A DNA stretch of 64,000 bases, taken from positions 1,297,001 through 1,361,000 of the forward strand of contig JAKULF010000006.1 in assembly GCA_022661535.1 (NCBI GenBank). The letters run 5' to 3'. The notes under the pieces are model-generated. The model did not search any database. It had not been told where the DNA came from and saw nothing but the letters and a program-made list of their open reading frames with translations. Of this stretch, positions 11,029 to 22,110 are shown in pieces (position 1 is the stretch's first letter; the number at the start of each line of letters is the position of its first letter). Source of the DNA: Eutypa lata (Eukaryota; Ascomycota; Sordariomycetes; Xylariales; Diatrypaceae). Position numbers and translations under genes: made by a program.

Positions 11029-12294
11029 TTATCGGACCGTAGCCCCCTTCAAGGTCTTAACCGTGCAAACGCCGCCACCAGCCGTGACGACGAGCTTCCC
11101 GACCGCCTCCTTGCCCGCCTCCTTAACAGCGCGTCCATCGAACGCAACCTCGAGGTCATCCGTCGTAGTGAAGCCGGGCTGGAACATCTCCCAGACCTTC
11201 TTCTTGGGGTTGAGGACGCCCTCTGGCTCGCCCTCCCACCCTACGAAATTCACCCTCTCGCCGGCCTTCGCATCGAGCGGGGGCGTGACGAGCTCGACGG
11301 GGCCCTTGTGGTCGTCGACCTCGCCCTCCTTCAGCCTCGGCGACGCGGCGAGCACCATGGCGCACGACTTGATGCCGCGCATCTTGACGGGTTTCAGGTT
11401 GGCGACGACGACGACCTTGCGGCCCTGCATCTCGTCGAGGGGCACGATCCCGTTCAGCCCCGAGCACACCGTCCGGCACGTCTGGCCCTCGTACTCCTCG
11501 GTGTCGTCCGTGCCCGGCGCGTCCCCCATCGCGATCGTCGACACGTACAGGCTGTCGGCTTCCGGGTGCTTGATCGCCTTCAGGATGTGGCCGACGCGGA
11601 GGTCGATCAGGCGCGGGGACGGGGGCGAGGCGGGAGCTGCGGGCGCTTTAGGTTGCTTAGGCGCTTTCTCCTTCTTCTCCTTCTTGGGTTTGGTGGCCGT
11701 GGCGTCGGCTCCGGTGGTCGCAGCTACCACCTTGTCCTTCGCGTCTACGGCGGCATCTTTGACGGCCTCGGCGGCAGCCTTGGTTCGGTCGACTACGGTT
11801 GCCGCAACACCACCACCACCACCACTACCACCGGTAGCAGCGGCAGCAGCAGCAGCAGCTTTCTCCTTCTTCAAGCGCTCCTTCTCCGCCTTGGCATCCA
11901 CAGGCGGCTTAACATAGAGAACCTCCTCGGGATCGACCTTGATCTTATCGGCATCGCTAGCGACGGTCTTGTCGAAGACGCCCGGCGGGGCGTTCTGCAC
12001 GAAGTCGAGGTGGCGCACGACGTGGGGGTGACCCGCTTGGCCGGTCTTCTGCTCGGCGGACCAGGTCTTGACGGCGGGGGCCAGGGCCTCGTAGATGGCG
12101 ATGTCGGCGCGCGAGGGCTTGGTGCCGAGGAGCGTGGTGCGCGACGAGAGGTGGGCGTTGAGCTTCTCGAGGATGGAGGCGTCGGATGGGTCGCTCTTGA
12201 GGCGGTCCGAGGTCGTGAGCCATTGTTGGATTTCGGCCTCTTCGGTGCTTGACGTCGAAGAGGACGTTTTCTTCTGGGTTTCGGCTGCTGGCAT
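11029..12294 (-). CDS. ARC1: Arc1-like tRNA-binding cofactor of aminoacyl-tRNA synthetases
   Basis: Intronless frame of 421 codons starting with ATG at 12294. Family role: Arc1p binds tRNA and holds methionyl- and glutamyl-tRNA synthetases in a cytosolic complex. Residues about 20-110 form a GST-C-like helical domain (WLTTSDRLKSDPSDASILEK; TKPSRADIAIYEALAPAVKT). A Lys/Ala/Gly-rich linker follows (about 140-225), holding the run KAEKERLKKEKAAAAAAAAT and a KPKKEKKEKAPKQPKAPAAP stretch that is typical of the tRNA-capturing middle domain. Residues about 230-420 form the EMAPII/Trbp111-type OB fold, with LIDLRVGHILKAIKHPEADS, VCSGLNGIVP, VVVANLKPVKMRGIKSCAMV and the extended C-terminal part ending VCTVKTLKGATVR. 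Divergent from VMA16 over 728 bases. An alternative would be an AIMP1-like protein, the same family. Confidence 0.93.
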   Translation of the reverse strand: MPAAETQKKTSSSTSSTEEAEIQQWLTTSDRLKSDPSDASILEKLNAHLSSRTTLLGTKPSRADIAIYEALAPAVKTWSAEQKTGQAGHPHVVRHLDFVQNAPPGVFDKTVASDADKIKVDPEEVLYVKPPVDAKAEKERLKKEKAAAAAAAATGGSGGGGGVAATVVDRTKAAAEAVKDAAVDAKDKVVAATTGADATATKPKKEKKEKAPKQPKAPAAPASPPSPRLIDLRVGHILKAIKHPEADSLYVSTIAMGDAPGTDDTEEYEGQTCRTVCSGLNGIVPLDEMQGRKVVVVANLKPVKMRGIKSCAMVLAASPRLKEGEVDDHKGPVELVTPPLDAKAGERVNFVGWEGEPEGVLNPKKKVWEMFQPGFTTTDDLEVAFDGRAVKEAGKEAVGKLVVTAGGGVCTVKTLKGATVR

Positions 12295-13022
12295 GGTGAA
12301 GGTTGTGTTTATGCTGCTGATGGTACGACGAGTGGTGGTGGTGATGCTTGGTATACCTCGTGAGAGAGGGCGGAGGGAACGGAAGAACGACAGTTTGGCT
12401 GCTTTCTGGCTGCTTAGACCCTGATTCGTTTTCCTGTGTGTCGTTAGATTTTGGGATGGAGGAGAAGAATGTAAATTTTTCGAGAGAAGCTACCGTGACG
12501 AGAACTGCCCCTCAATCCCAAAGATTTATTAGTTAGTGACTCAAGCTGGAGGGGCAGTAGGTACCTAGGTACTTAGATACCTACATACATGGAGATTGGA
12601 TGTACCCATGTATACACGGCAATCGGAGCCTCGATTGTCCGAGAGAACCTCGCCGGGCGGGCTGTGGAGCCCTCCCTTTGGATGGATCCTTGACCGGGGT
12701 AGGTAGGTACCTAGGTACCTAGGTACCTAGTACGTAGCAGCCGGACTGCCAGACTGTAAGGAGTTGCCTAGCAGCTGACGGACAGACTGACTGGACTTCG
12801 GCCCTTGACGTCGCCATAGTAAAACTAACAATAACTAGAAGCTCCATCCATCTATTCATCCATTCATTCATTCATTAAATCCAGTTGAGAGGAGCTCCCA
12901 AGAGAGCCATTTGCTGAGCAACACAAATATCCCTTCTCTCTACTACACCACACCACACCATACGACCAAAATACCGACCGACCGTACGCGACGAAAAGAA
13001 CCGATAAACACCTCTCTCGAAG
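12295..13022. promoter_or_regulatory. Divergent promoter region ARC1 / VMA16
   Basis: This 728-base gap lies between two divergent starts. It contains the palindromic run of GGTA/CCTA units at 12699-12735 and CATCCATTCATTCATTCATT near 12855. Otherwise no individual promoter element could be assigned. Confidence 0.5.
12699..12735. repeat. GGTA/CCTA self-complementary repeat run
   Basis: The run consists of GGTAGGTA followed by repeated CCTAGGTA units. CCTAGG and GGTACC are palindromes, so the stretch can fold back on itself. It is the longest perfectly palindromic example of a tetranucleotide family that recurs in the intergenic DNA of this window. Confidence 0.7.
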
Positions 13023-14181
13023 ATGGGTGGCTTAACGTATAGCGTGGGGAGTCTGACGACCTTCCTCACGATCGTCGGAGCTTGTACGTTTTTTTTTTTT
13101 TTTTGTCTTTTACCTTCGTCGCATTCGATCTAGCTATGAAGGAGGTAGAATATAGCTAAGCTAGCTAGCTACTCAGAGAGGGAAACAATTCTAACTTTGA
13201 ACAACAGATATGCTTTTCACTGGTAGCGGCGAGGCATTCAACGTATGTCCCCCTTAAAAAAAAAGATTGAAGTCGACTTAACCACAAAACAACCAACCGT
13301 AACCCGCGTTCTCACCATAATCAAAAATAGGTCGGAGCCTTCCTCGAATCGATATCGCCGTACGCGTGGGCAGATCTAGGCATCGCGCTTTGCATCGGAC
13401 TTTCAGTCGTAGGAGCAGCATGGTAAATAAAGACACCTATTCTATCACATCCAGACCAGTCCCGTCCCGTCCCGTCCTGTCCTGTCCTACCTATTCTACA
13501 AATTCCGGCTGATGACGCGATTCTCACCTCTTCTCTCTTCACCAAAAAAACAGGGGCATATTCATAACGGGATCCTCGATCCTAGGCGCGGGCGTCCGGG
13601 CGCCACGGATCCGGACCAAGAACCTGATCTCCATCATCTTCTGCGAGGTGGTGGCCATTTACGGGGTCATCATGGCCATCGTGTTCTCGTCCAAGGTCGG
13701 CTACGTCGGCGACGACGTCTTATCTGACCCCAACAGCTACTACACGGGCTACGCGCTCTTCTGGTCCGGCCTCACCGTCGGCGGCTGCAACCTTGTTTGC
13801 GGTATCGCCGTCGGTATCAACGGGAGCGGTGCCGCGCTTGCTGATGCTGCTGATCCTTCTCTGTACGTGTTTTTTTCTTCTTCTGCTGTTGTTTTTATGT
13901 GCTCTTTCTTTTTTCTTTCTTCTTGTCTCTGGCATCTGGGAATGCATATAAATGCGTGTTGTTGAGAATGATATTGACCTTTGCTGTTGATAACCTTACC
14001 TCTCCTGGATAAACTGCGCTGCCTGTGTGCCTGCCTACCTGCTTTACTAACAGACTTGTCCCCCTACTGCAGATTTGTCAAGATCCTCGTCATCGAAATC
14101 TTTAGTTCCGTCCTCGGTCTATTCGGATTGATCATCGGTCTCCTAGTCTCCGGCAAAGCTTTCGACTTCGGGGTTGTGTAA
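13023..14181 (+). CDS. VMA16: V-type proton ATPase proteolipid subunit c''
   Basis: Five exons: 13023-13083, 13208-13242, 13331-13422, 13554-13862 and 14073-14181, encoding 201 residues; every junction has GT donor and AG acceptor and closes in frame. The product is the c'' subunit of the V0 proton-translocating ring of the vacuolar ATPase. Hydrophobic helices include [58 protein letters not shown] and [20 protein letters not shown]. The segment [20 protein letters not shown] carries the buried glutamate that binds protons, and [18 protein letters not shown] is a loop conserved in the family. Length matches usual c'' (about 200). A second small exon of 35 bases is notable. Intron 3 contains a CCCGT/CCTGT pentanucleotide run at 13459-13488. 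Identification is secure. Confidence 0.97.
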
Positions 14182-14471
14182 ACAAAGTATATTGATGCTA
14201 GGGGGGGAACAAGCAGATGCCTTACATTCACCATTACTAGAGAGAAAGGGGGAGATGAGGAGAAGGATGATGAAGAAGAAGAGGATCGAAACATACGAAA
14301 CACGATGCAGAGATAGAGACAGGGAGGGAAGAGATTCAAAATGCATTCACGACCCCGATGTCAATCGGGGTTCATACATCGGCGTTGGGTTTTCTAGGTT
14401 TGAGCGGCCAATCGGTTTCGAATTGTCAAGATAAAAAGTGAGGCTCGTTCGAATGAGTAGAAGCTTGAAGG

Positions 14472-14497
14472 TCACGCCACGTCACGTCACGTCACGC
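14472..14497. repeat. GTCAC pentanucleotide microsatellite
   Basis: Four to five consecutive GTCAC units follow the VMA16 gene. It is a simple repeat; no function is seen. Confidence 0.7.
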
Positions 14498-14657
14498 ATA
14501 TCACAAGCCCAGAAGCTAACTGAGGCTGAGGCCATTGTCACTTTTTTGTGTTAAGACGGGACTGGCTGGTAGCTAGCTGTTTCTTCTTGTCTTGTTACTC
14601 TGTTGTACCTATGTATGTAATGTACCAGTATGAAAATTTAGCGCGAATAAACATCAT

Positions 14658-14693
14658 CTACCTACCTACCTACCTACCAACCTACATACCTAC
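14658..14693. repeat. CTAC tetranucleotide run
   Basis: CTACCTACCTACCTACC followed by imperfect units (AACCTACATACCTAC). It belongs to the same tetranucleotide family as runs at 10098-10116, 12699-12735, 22080-22110 and 32868-32890. Confidence 0.7.
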
Positions 14694-15649
14694 TGAACCG
14701 GTGCAGTGAGCCCGGGAGAGCGTAGATGGATGAAACGCATATGCCAAATGGATTGATGTCTGTATGGTACGTTGTATAACTGTTGATGGCTACCTACCTA
14801 GGAAGAAAGGAAGGAATCTATGTATGTACAGAAGGGACAGGTCTACATTTCATACCCAGATATCAAGAAGCCGAAGGCTTTAAACGTAATATCCTTATCA
14901 CTACCCCCTAAATCACTACACGTAGAAAGAAAAAGAAAAAAAAGGGCATGTGCCTCGGCTTTCGTGTTTGTTTGTAGAGAACCTATTCTATTTGCCTGGC
15001 TTTGTATGTCTATATCTCTATCTAATTGGAATCAACCACGCTCCCTTCTCTGCTATTTTATCTTGAGATATCTACCTAGGTTACCCAGTATCGAGAATGA
15101 AAGGGCTGTCGATCGTGTTCCTGTTGCATAAAGGGGGGGGGGGTAGGGAGTAATAAACGTATAAAGAATATATATATATATACACTCAAGTATTTATAAT
15201 CTTACCTTCTAAAATAAACTCAATGAACAACAAAGACAACTTAGATGGAGTAAGTCTTCAAGTTGGTGTTACAATGTTCATCTAACTGGTAAAGACACGG
15301 GTATACGTAGACACATAGATACTCTAATTAGGAGTAATTAATATGTAGTCGAGTTAAGGACGTAGGTTATCAGTCAGGTAAAACATAATCCTTCTTCTTC
15401 AAACGCCCCGATTTGAGAAAGACAGGCATGTGCTTTGCTCTGCTCTACTCCAGATGAATACATCCCTCTACCTGATAGTAATGACGCCAAGGATGAATAA
15501 ATATAACCCATGCTTGCTTGCTTACTTGCTTGCTTGTCTTCCTGTCTTTCCTCCTATACGCCTATTTACCTTGATATGTAACCAGTAACCAGCTTGTTTA
15601 CGTCTCTGCTGTCTCTCCTGTCTGTTCATTGATTCGATCAACTGAACTA

Positions 15650-15651
<2 letters not shown>

Positions 15652-15696
<45 letters not shown>
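15652..15696. repeat. (CT)22 dinucleotide microsatellite
   Basis: An uninterrupted CT run of about 45 bases immediately precedes the large CCACAA array on the plus strand. It lies downstream of VPS15 on that gene's 3' side. Confidence 0.9.
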
Positions 15697-15698
<2 letters not shown>

Positions 15699-15726
15699 CC
15701 CCATCCCCGCCCCTTAATCTCAACTA

Positions 15727-15959
15727 CAACCACAACCACAACCACAACCACAACCACAACCACAACCACAACCACAACCACAACCACAACCACAACCACA
15801 ACCACAACCACAACCACAACCACAACCACAACCACAACCACAACCACAACCACAACCACAACCACAACCACAACCACAACCACAACCACAACCACAACCA
15901 CAACCACAACCACAACCACAACCACAACCACAACCACAACCACAACCACAACCACAACC
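15727..15959. repeat. CCACAA hexanucleotide array, about 39 copies
   Basis: A nearly perfect array of the hexamer CCACAA (TTGTGG on the other strand) spans about 233 bases. It begins about 27 bases beyond the VPS15 stop codon. Period 6 leaves all six frames open, so it creates long artificial frames of His-Asn, Val or Leu-Trp repeats that should not be taken as genes. It does not match TTAGGG, the usual filamentous-fungal telomere unit. Confidence 0.95.
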
Positions 15960-15986
15960 CCAATCTCAACAAGAAACCCCCCACCC

Positions 15987-18900
15987 TCACTGAAAAACAA
16001 ATATAACCCCCGACCGATCAACGCTAACCGTCATAGTATACGGCAGCTCGAGCACGGCGACATCGAGTATGGCATCGATATGGCTACGTAGGAGCTGTGC
16101 CTGCTCAGCCGAGATGACGGAATGTCTAGGTGGTTTCTCACGGGCACTCCCACTACCACCACCACTACCACCAGTCTTCCCTCCCCCTCCCCCTCCCCCT
16201 CCACCTGCACTTCCACCACTACCACCCCCACCACCACCACCACTTCTAACCCACCTCTCCAAACTCAACACAAGCCCCGGTTGATTCGGCAGCGCAGCCG
16301 ACACAAATACGGGTTTACTTCCTCCACTTCCACCACCGCCAGTAGCAGTGTCATCTCCCCCAGCCGTTGTCACGTGAGAAGAAGAAGCAACCCCGCTAAA
16401 AACGCACGAGTTTTCAACGCGAAACACATCCCAGAACCGGAGCCTGCGATCCGAGCCGCCCGTGACGAGGTAGCCGTAGCGGAGGTCGCGCTGATGGTGG
16501 TTATGGTCATCTATGGCGGCGGCGCCTACGACCATGGCTCTGACGCCGCGGTCGGGGGTCGTCGTTGCGATGTCGGCGCCGGCACCAGCACCAACACCAG
16601 TAGCAGCTACATTATTTGGGGTAGAGGGGGAAGGAGAAGAAGAAGAAGACGTCGGCAAATCAACAATACTAGTAGCGAAGCGGCCGAGCATGCCCTCGGG
16701 TTTATCGTCGTCGACGTCCCAGGGCTTGTACTCCTTAGGCACATCCTTTAGGGCCGTGGTCGTGGTCGTAGTCGTCGTGCTTGTTGACGTACTCGACGAT
16801 GATGGACTACCACACCGATACACCTCCCGACACTGCACCTTCTCGAGATCCCAAACCGTGACCTCCCCGCCGCGTCCCGTGCCGCCGGCAACGCAAACCC
16901 ACCTCCCGCGGCCCTTGGTAGGGTGCAGCGCGAGTCTATATATGGGTTCCGGCCTACCCCTCCCACCACTCCCACCACCACCACCACCACCCTCCAAAGC
17001 CGCCAAACCCCACCCCCGCAACCTAACGCGAAACCGCAGATCCCACAAGTCGAGCACACCCAGACTCGTGCCGAGGAGGAGCCAGTTGCGGCGGCGGTCG
17101 AGGACGAAGCAGGTAGGGGCGCCGTGGCGGACGGGGTTCTCGAGGGCGTACAGGAGGGTCATGGTGCGAAGGTCGATGCCGAGGACGCGGGAGCGGGTCG
17201 TGGCCAGGACCAGGACCGACGCCGACCCCAGAACGTCCTGCTGCTGCTTGAAGTGGTCGCACCAGACGGCGTGCTCGCCCGCCGGGAGCTGGTACTCGCG
17301 CAGGAGGCGGAGCCGAACATACTTGGTGGAGTAGGTGCCTGTTCCTGTCGTCGTATTTGCGTTCCCATTACTGTTATTGTTATTATTACCACTTGCTGCT
17401 ACTGTCGAGGCATTACTCGTCGCCGTAGTCGCAGTATCCACCTTAACGACGTGCACGCGTCCATCCGTAGCACAGCTAACAAACGTGTGCGTATTCTCGA
17501 TGAAGCAGAGAGCGACGACGCGCGCGCCCGGAGTGCCATGGCGATGGGTCTGGCGCGAGCGGTGCGTGACGTTGCGCTCGAGGCGGGACGAGTCCCAGAC
17601 CTTGACGCAGCCGTCGTCGCCGCCCGTGATGAAGAACTGGTGGTCGGGCGACGGTACCACGCGGTTGATGGCACCCGTGTGCTCCGAGAAGGTCGCCACG
17701 AGTTTGCCTGCTGGCTTCCAACCGGCCGCCGAAGAAGTCGTCTCGTCGCCTCCCCCTCCTCCTCCCGCTGTTGCTGCTGCCGCTGCCGCTGCCGCCTTAC
17801 TAGCAGCTTTCCGGCGCGTCACGGGCGTCACGAGGGGGCCGAATTCGGCGATGTCGTGCGGGTAGTTGTCGATGTACATATTATCTAGCATCTTGAGGAT
17901 GCTGGGGTCGTTGCCCTCGTAGGTGTGGGCGGCTCGTAACCGGTTGCCGAACATGTTGTTGTCGATTTCCGAGACGTGGTCTGGGATCGATATCCTCGGT
18001 GGCGTATTCTGTGCGAACGGACCTTCAACTTGACCGAACGCGTTGGCTTCGGTGGTGCCCGTCTCTGCGGCAGACCGGCCGCTGTCCTTCCGGTTCATCA
18101 GATCAAGCGCGCTCGACTGGTGCCGGATCGCTCTCCTGGACGCGTAAGGCGCATCGGAGATAGAAGTAGCGTCGTCGTCTTGGGCGTGGCGGCCCCTCGA
18201 TAGCGACGATGCTCTCCTCGATTCGTCGAGAGCGCCGGGGCTGCCTACGGGTGAAGACGGTTGGGTCTGCGCAGGCGATAATGTTGTTCTTGGCGATGCC
18301 GCGCCGCCGCGACTGCTGAAACGGGAACGGTGGGCATTCATGGCAGCCCGTCGCCTCCTACCGACGGGTTCATCGATGGTCATAGACGCATCAAGCAGGG
18401 CATCTGCTATGGTATATGGACCTTTATCGGAATCTTGGCTCTGCCGCTGCTGTTGTTGCCATATCGGTTCCTCGATAGTCGCGGTTTCATCAAACATGAT
18501 GGTCTGCATTTTCACGTTCAAACTTCGTAGTGCGATGATGGTATTCAGTGGCGTCGTAGATATATCCTGGTTAATGGAGTCGCGATTTTTCATCTGGCTT
18601 AATCTCCAGATGAATTCTCTCAGTGCAAGCAGCTTGAACTCGTCCTCTGGCGCCATTCCCATGTTTCGTAATCTCGTCAACCACTGCTCATCTTCATCGT
18701 TTCGTGCCACTTTGTTAAGCGTCTGTGGTTGTGTCTCCCGTGACGATCTAATCGCCAGTGCTGTAGACGCGATAGTAAATGTCGATTGCTTCTGCTGTCT
18801 TACTGCTTTCCAGAACAAGCCTCTGTCAGTCTTCTGAGCCCACGATAGCGCTAAATCGAATACAGTTCGAGATAGGGGTTTCTTCAACGCATCTAGGAGT

Positions 18901-21271
18901 GCGAGCTCAGAAAAGTCCGGTATGATGGACGCTTTTAAGAAGGGCCTAACAAGAGGCAAAACGATACACCTAATATCTGCAGGTGAAAGCAACTTGGCAG
19001 CGCTGGCGAGATATTCAGCCGCGGACTCCCTAATCCAGATGTTGGGGTGCATGGTGAAACGTCCAACAACATCGACCAACTCCCAAGTCTTCGTCTTAGA
19101 AATGAGGCCAAGATTGGCTAGCTCGGCTAGTGAATGCAGTGCTGCTTCCACGACGTGCTCTTCAGTGTCCGTAACGGCTTGGACCATCAAAGGGAGACTG
19201 AACTCCTCTAAGCTGGTGCTCCCGAGAAACGCAGCGATTCCGACGATGGTGTCGAAAAAGGCGCACTTCAGCATCCAATCACGATCATTTAGGTAGGTAT
19301 TAAGATGTGTGAGAAGGATGTCGTTCGACTCCGCACTACCAAAAAACATGCAGAGTTCCGGAACAGAACTCAGGAACGCTCGTCGAACAGAGGCGTCGGG
19401 ATCTTCAACTAAAGCCTTTGCATGAGACTCAAATAGATCCACGAGTTCGCCTTGCGCATTATCGAACAAACCATCGTATGCAGCTCCAGATTCACTTCCA
19501 GCTTCCAGTTCTGGGTCGACGGTGCTGATAGAACCTTCGGCTCTCATGATAGCTGTCAGTTCTAGGAATTTGGACGCAGTAGTCGCTAAGCTCCCCAAAC
19601 AAGACGCGTATGTGGCGCGGACTAGCGGACTCGGTTCGCGGCGCTCTTTGCCCATTATAGGTTGTCTCGAAGCCCCAGACAGAAAAACCTGCATTCTCGG
19701 CATGATATATTCGGGGAACACATGTGCATTGACGGGGGTAATAACTGTGACTAAAGCCAAAAGCTGAGTGACAGTTCGCAGGGCAGATATCGCAACGAGA
19801 TCCACATCGTCATTTAAAAGAGTCATCAGATAAGGAAGAACCCGGTCCAGTTTCGCCTCGTCGGTTAACCTCTCTGAAAAGGCTAACAGGACGTCGCAGG
19901 CCCTTATTTTGGAAGCCGGCCTAGCGGTATTCCTGAGAGACCCGGCTACTAACGTAAGGAAGATGAGGGATCCGTCATCGTTCGTAGGTTGTGGCACAGT
20001 TGAAACAAATCGCTCGTTGTTGGGCACATTCAGTCGAACAGGAAACAAGCCCAGACCCAGTCTCGGTGTGAATCGTGTTATCTGGGAAGATGCCTTGTTC
20101 TCGTGGTAGCCCAAGAAATAGGAGATCTTATCAAAGTCATAATAAACCCTGTCTATCCGATCATCGGCTTCCCCTAGATTCTTGAATGCTCCCGAAATGG
20201 GGGCTCGACCGTTGCTGGGATCCGTGATGAGTTCCATATACTGGTGTAGGAAGCTATAGAAGTACTCCGGGAATACCTTGCCCTTATAGAAGTCCAAGTA
20301 TTGCTCGGCCGAGTACCGCTTCTGGGGATCCAGGTGTATCATGCTCGAGAGCATTTCTCGCAGACCCTGGTCCGGGATCCGACTGAGATGGGAGATCGCA
20401 GGGTCAAACTCGCCGCGACGGTACTTGAACAGCTGACTAAGACTGAATATGGGCGTCTCCAGGAACATCTCGGCGATAACGCAGCCAGCGCTGAAAACAT
20501 CCATGGACCAGGTGAGTTTGCCCACGAACCCGTCGTTGACTAGATCGTCTTTGGGGATGAACCTCTCGGGCGCAATATAACATGTGCGCCGGCCCGACTG
20601 GTCGAAATAGTACGAGAAGTTGGCAGGGTTGGTCTCGTTAAGCTGCTTAGGCTTGAACGAGCCGGTGAAATCGGTAAGGTATAACCAGTTCCAAGACGTC
20701 ACCATCATATTTTCGGTCTTGATGTCACCGTGGTAGACATCCCGAGCATGACAGTCCCGCAGGGCGCACAGTAGCTGGAATGCTAACCATCTCTTTTCTA
20801 TATCCTCGAGGAAAGGCCGTGTCGATAGGCGATCGTACAGGGAACTATAGAGGTACTGTCGGACGAGGAAGCCGTTCAAACCGTTCTCGAAGGCGCGCTC
20901 GAAGCCCAAGGCGTTTGGGACATCTCTTAACTTATCTCTCTCCTCTTCACATACATGTGTTAGCATGGGTTCAATTCAGTCACTTCCAATTACGCATCTT
21001 CTGTGGAAATCTTTGCTCTAGCCGGCTAGGTAGGTAGGTAAAAGGTCTATTCCATACGCAAAATCCTATCTCGATATTCCCGTAGGGTGGTATCCTGGGA
21101 GGGTTTGACGGTGACCTTGGCGAGGATGACACCGTCATGATGCCTCGCGCGAATGCTCTTCATAAACCGGCCGCTGCCCAGCGATCTCTCGTGTACTATA
21201 TCGGCCAGCTCGGGAACATCGATGCCAGCAGAGCCAGCGGATGGCGAGGCGAGTGACCAGGAATTACCCAT
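15987..21271 (-). CDS. VPS15: Vps15-type regulatory kinase of class III PI3-kinase
   Basis: Two exons: 21271-21058 and 20944-15987, encoding 1723 residues. The intron starts GTATGG, contains the branch point TGCTAAC and ends AAG; it joins the frame as ...DRIL-Q-ERDKLRDVPNALGF. The true start begins MGNSWS, with Gly2 for N-myristoylation as in known Vps15. Domains in order: kinase domain (about 25-320) with HGDIKTENMMVTSWNWLYL and an altered activation segment LTDFTGSFKPK; HEAT repeats (about 370-800); a disordered Ser-rich linker; and C-terminal WD40 repeats from about residue 1150 (GKLVATFSEHTGAINRV; DGCVKVWDSSRLE; final blade ending VSVDRSGVIFVFQ). Vps15 anchors and activates Vps34 in endosomal sorting and autophagy. 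Oddities are Ala-, Gly- and Thr-runs, including a long Gly/Ser-rich insertion inside the last blade. Confidence 0.96.
16130..16275 (-). repeat. Gly/Ser-rich low-complexity insert in VPS15 last WD40 blade
   Basis: GGN-type codons (CCACC/CCTCC on the plus strand) encode an insert of roughly 40 residues, almost all Gly with a few Ser, Ala, Lys and Thr. It lies between LERWVRSG and REKPPRHSVISAEQ, just ahead of the closing strand of the WD40 propeller. Similar CCACCA-rich runs recur at 16960-16995 and encode further Gly stretches. Confidence 0.8.
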
Positions 21272-21282
21272 CGTATTCTATG

Positions 21283-21306
21283 CTGCTGCTGCTGCTGCTG
21301 CTGCTG
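21283..21306 (-). repeat. (CAG)8 in the 5' leader of VPS15
   Basis: On the VPS15 coding strand eight CAG units, preceded by CAA, lie 11 bases upstream of the start codon. The tract also falls in a short upstream frame (ATG at 21414) that reads it as polyglutamine and overlaps the VPS15 start in another frame. Whether the transcript includes that upstream ATG is unknown. Confidence 0.85.
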
Positions 21307-22079
21307 TTGCGACGGAGCTACCTGGAGCAATGGCGGCGCTTGAAATTTGGTGGGACGTAGCTCTAGGTAGTTATTGATCATCTTAAGCGCATAGCAGAAG
21401 GGTTGCGACAGCACCCCATGCTAGCTTAGCTGTATAGTCGGTCTATATCGAGTGAACACTTCAAAGAAACATTAGACGCAGCTGAATAATGAGATGGTAT
21501 CTAGGTTCGGATGTTGGATATTTCGTTTTGTATTATATTATAGTTAGAAGGTGAATCACCTGCTTGGAAAGCAACTTGGATGGATAGCTAATGTACTGTA
21601 TGTCGTATTTGTGGGTACCTACCACTAGTAGTTAAGCACATACAGGTGCTATTAGTTATGTCAGGGACACTCAAGTGCTTGCGGGATGGTGGGCTGCTGA
21701 CCAGACACCATCGGGATTGCGAAGCTTGCATACGCCGATGCCACCCTCTTTATAGTACCTAGGTAGATACCTCATATAGGCAATGCTAGATCTCAACTAT
21801 ATGTGTCTATAGACCTACCTCATATACATGATCAAATGTATTATACAGATATCGCACATGTTATATCTCCACATCTACCTTATAATAGATGTATACAGCA
21901 TATGCATCACATGTGACAACCAAACCATCTCTTATCCCCGTCAATATAAGTCAAGTTCTATTTAAGGAGCAGCAAAGCTTAGGTATAGGAGCATATTAGT
22001 CAAGTAATATCACTTCACCAACAACCACGTCCACGTAAGGGAGAAATAAAACGTCTCTTTTCCCTGCATCTAACTAAAC

Positions 22080-22110
22080 TCTACCTACCTACCTATCTAC
22101 CTACATACTT
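22080..22110. repeat. CTAC tetranucleotide run
   Basis: CTACCTACCTACCTATC with imperfect continuation. Same repeat family as elsewhere in the window. Confidence 0.65.

Larger units (their letters stand above)
14182..15651. other. Intergenic spacer between convergent VMA16 and VPS15
   Basis: About 1.5 kb with no supported gene. It contains CACGT pentamer repeats at 14472-14497, CTAC/CCTA tetranucleotide repeats at 14658-14693, a run of eleven G near 15132, and an AT dinucleotide run near 15168-15182. Short open frames here are rich in simple-sequence residues and are not convincing. Confidence 0.6.

Noticed and set aside
10817..12252. Long plus-strand frames opposite ARC1
   Set aside because: They are antisense shadows of the GC-rich ARC1 frame; the minus-strand product has clear tRNA-binding domain motifs.
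15719..15960. Internal telomere-like array
   Set aside because: The CCACAA/TTGTGG unit differs from TTAGGG, and the array lies between two ordinary core genes.
15629..16021. Long frames of His-Asn, Val and Leu-Trp repeats on both strands
   Set aside because: They are produced by the period-6 CCACAA array, which leaves all frames open; no non-repetitive protein sequence accompanies them.
20945..20966. VPS15 start at the ATG at 20966
   Set aside because: That ATG overlaps the branch point TGCTAAC of intron 1; the upstream exon supplies the myristoylation-type MG start and the missing kinase N-terminus.
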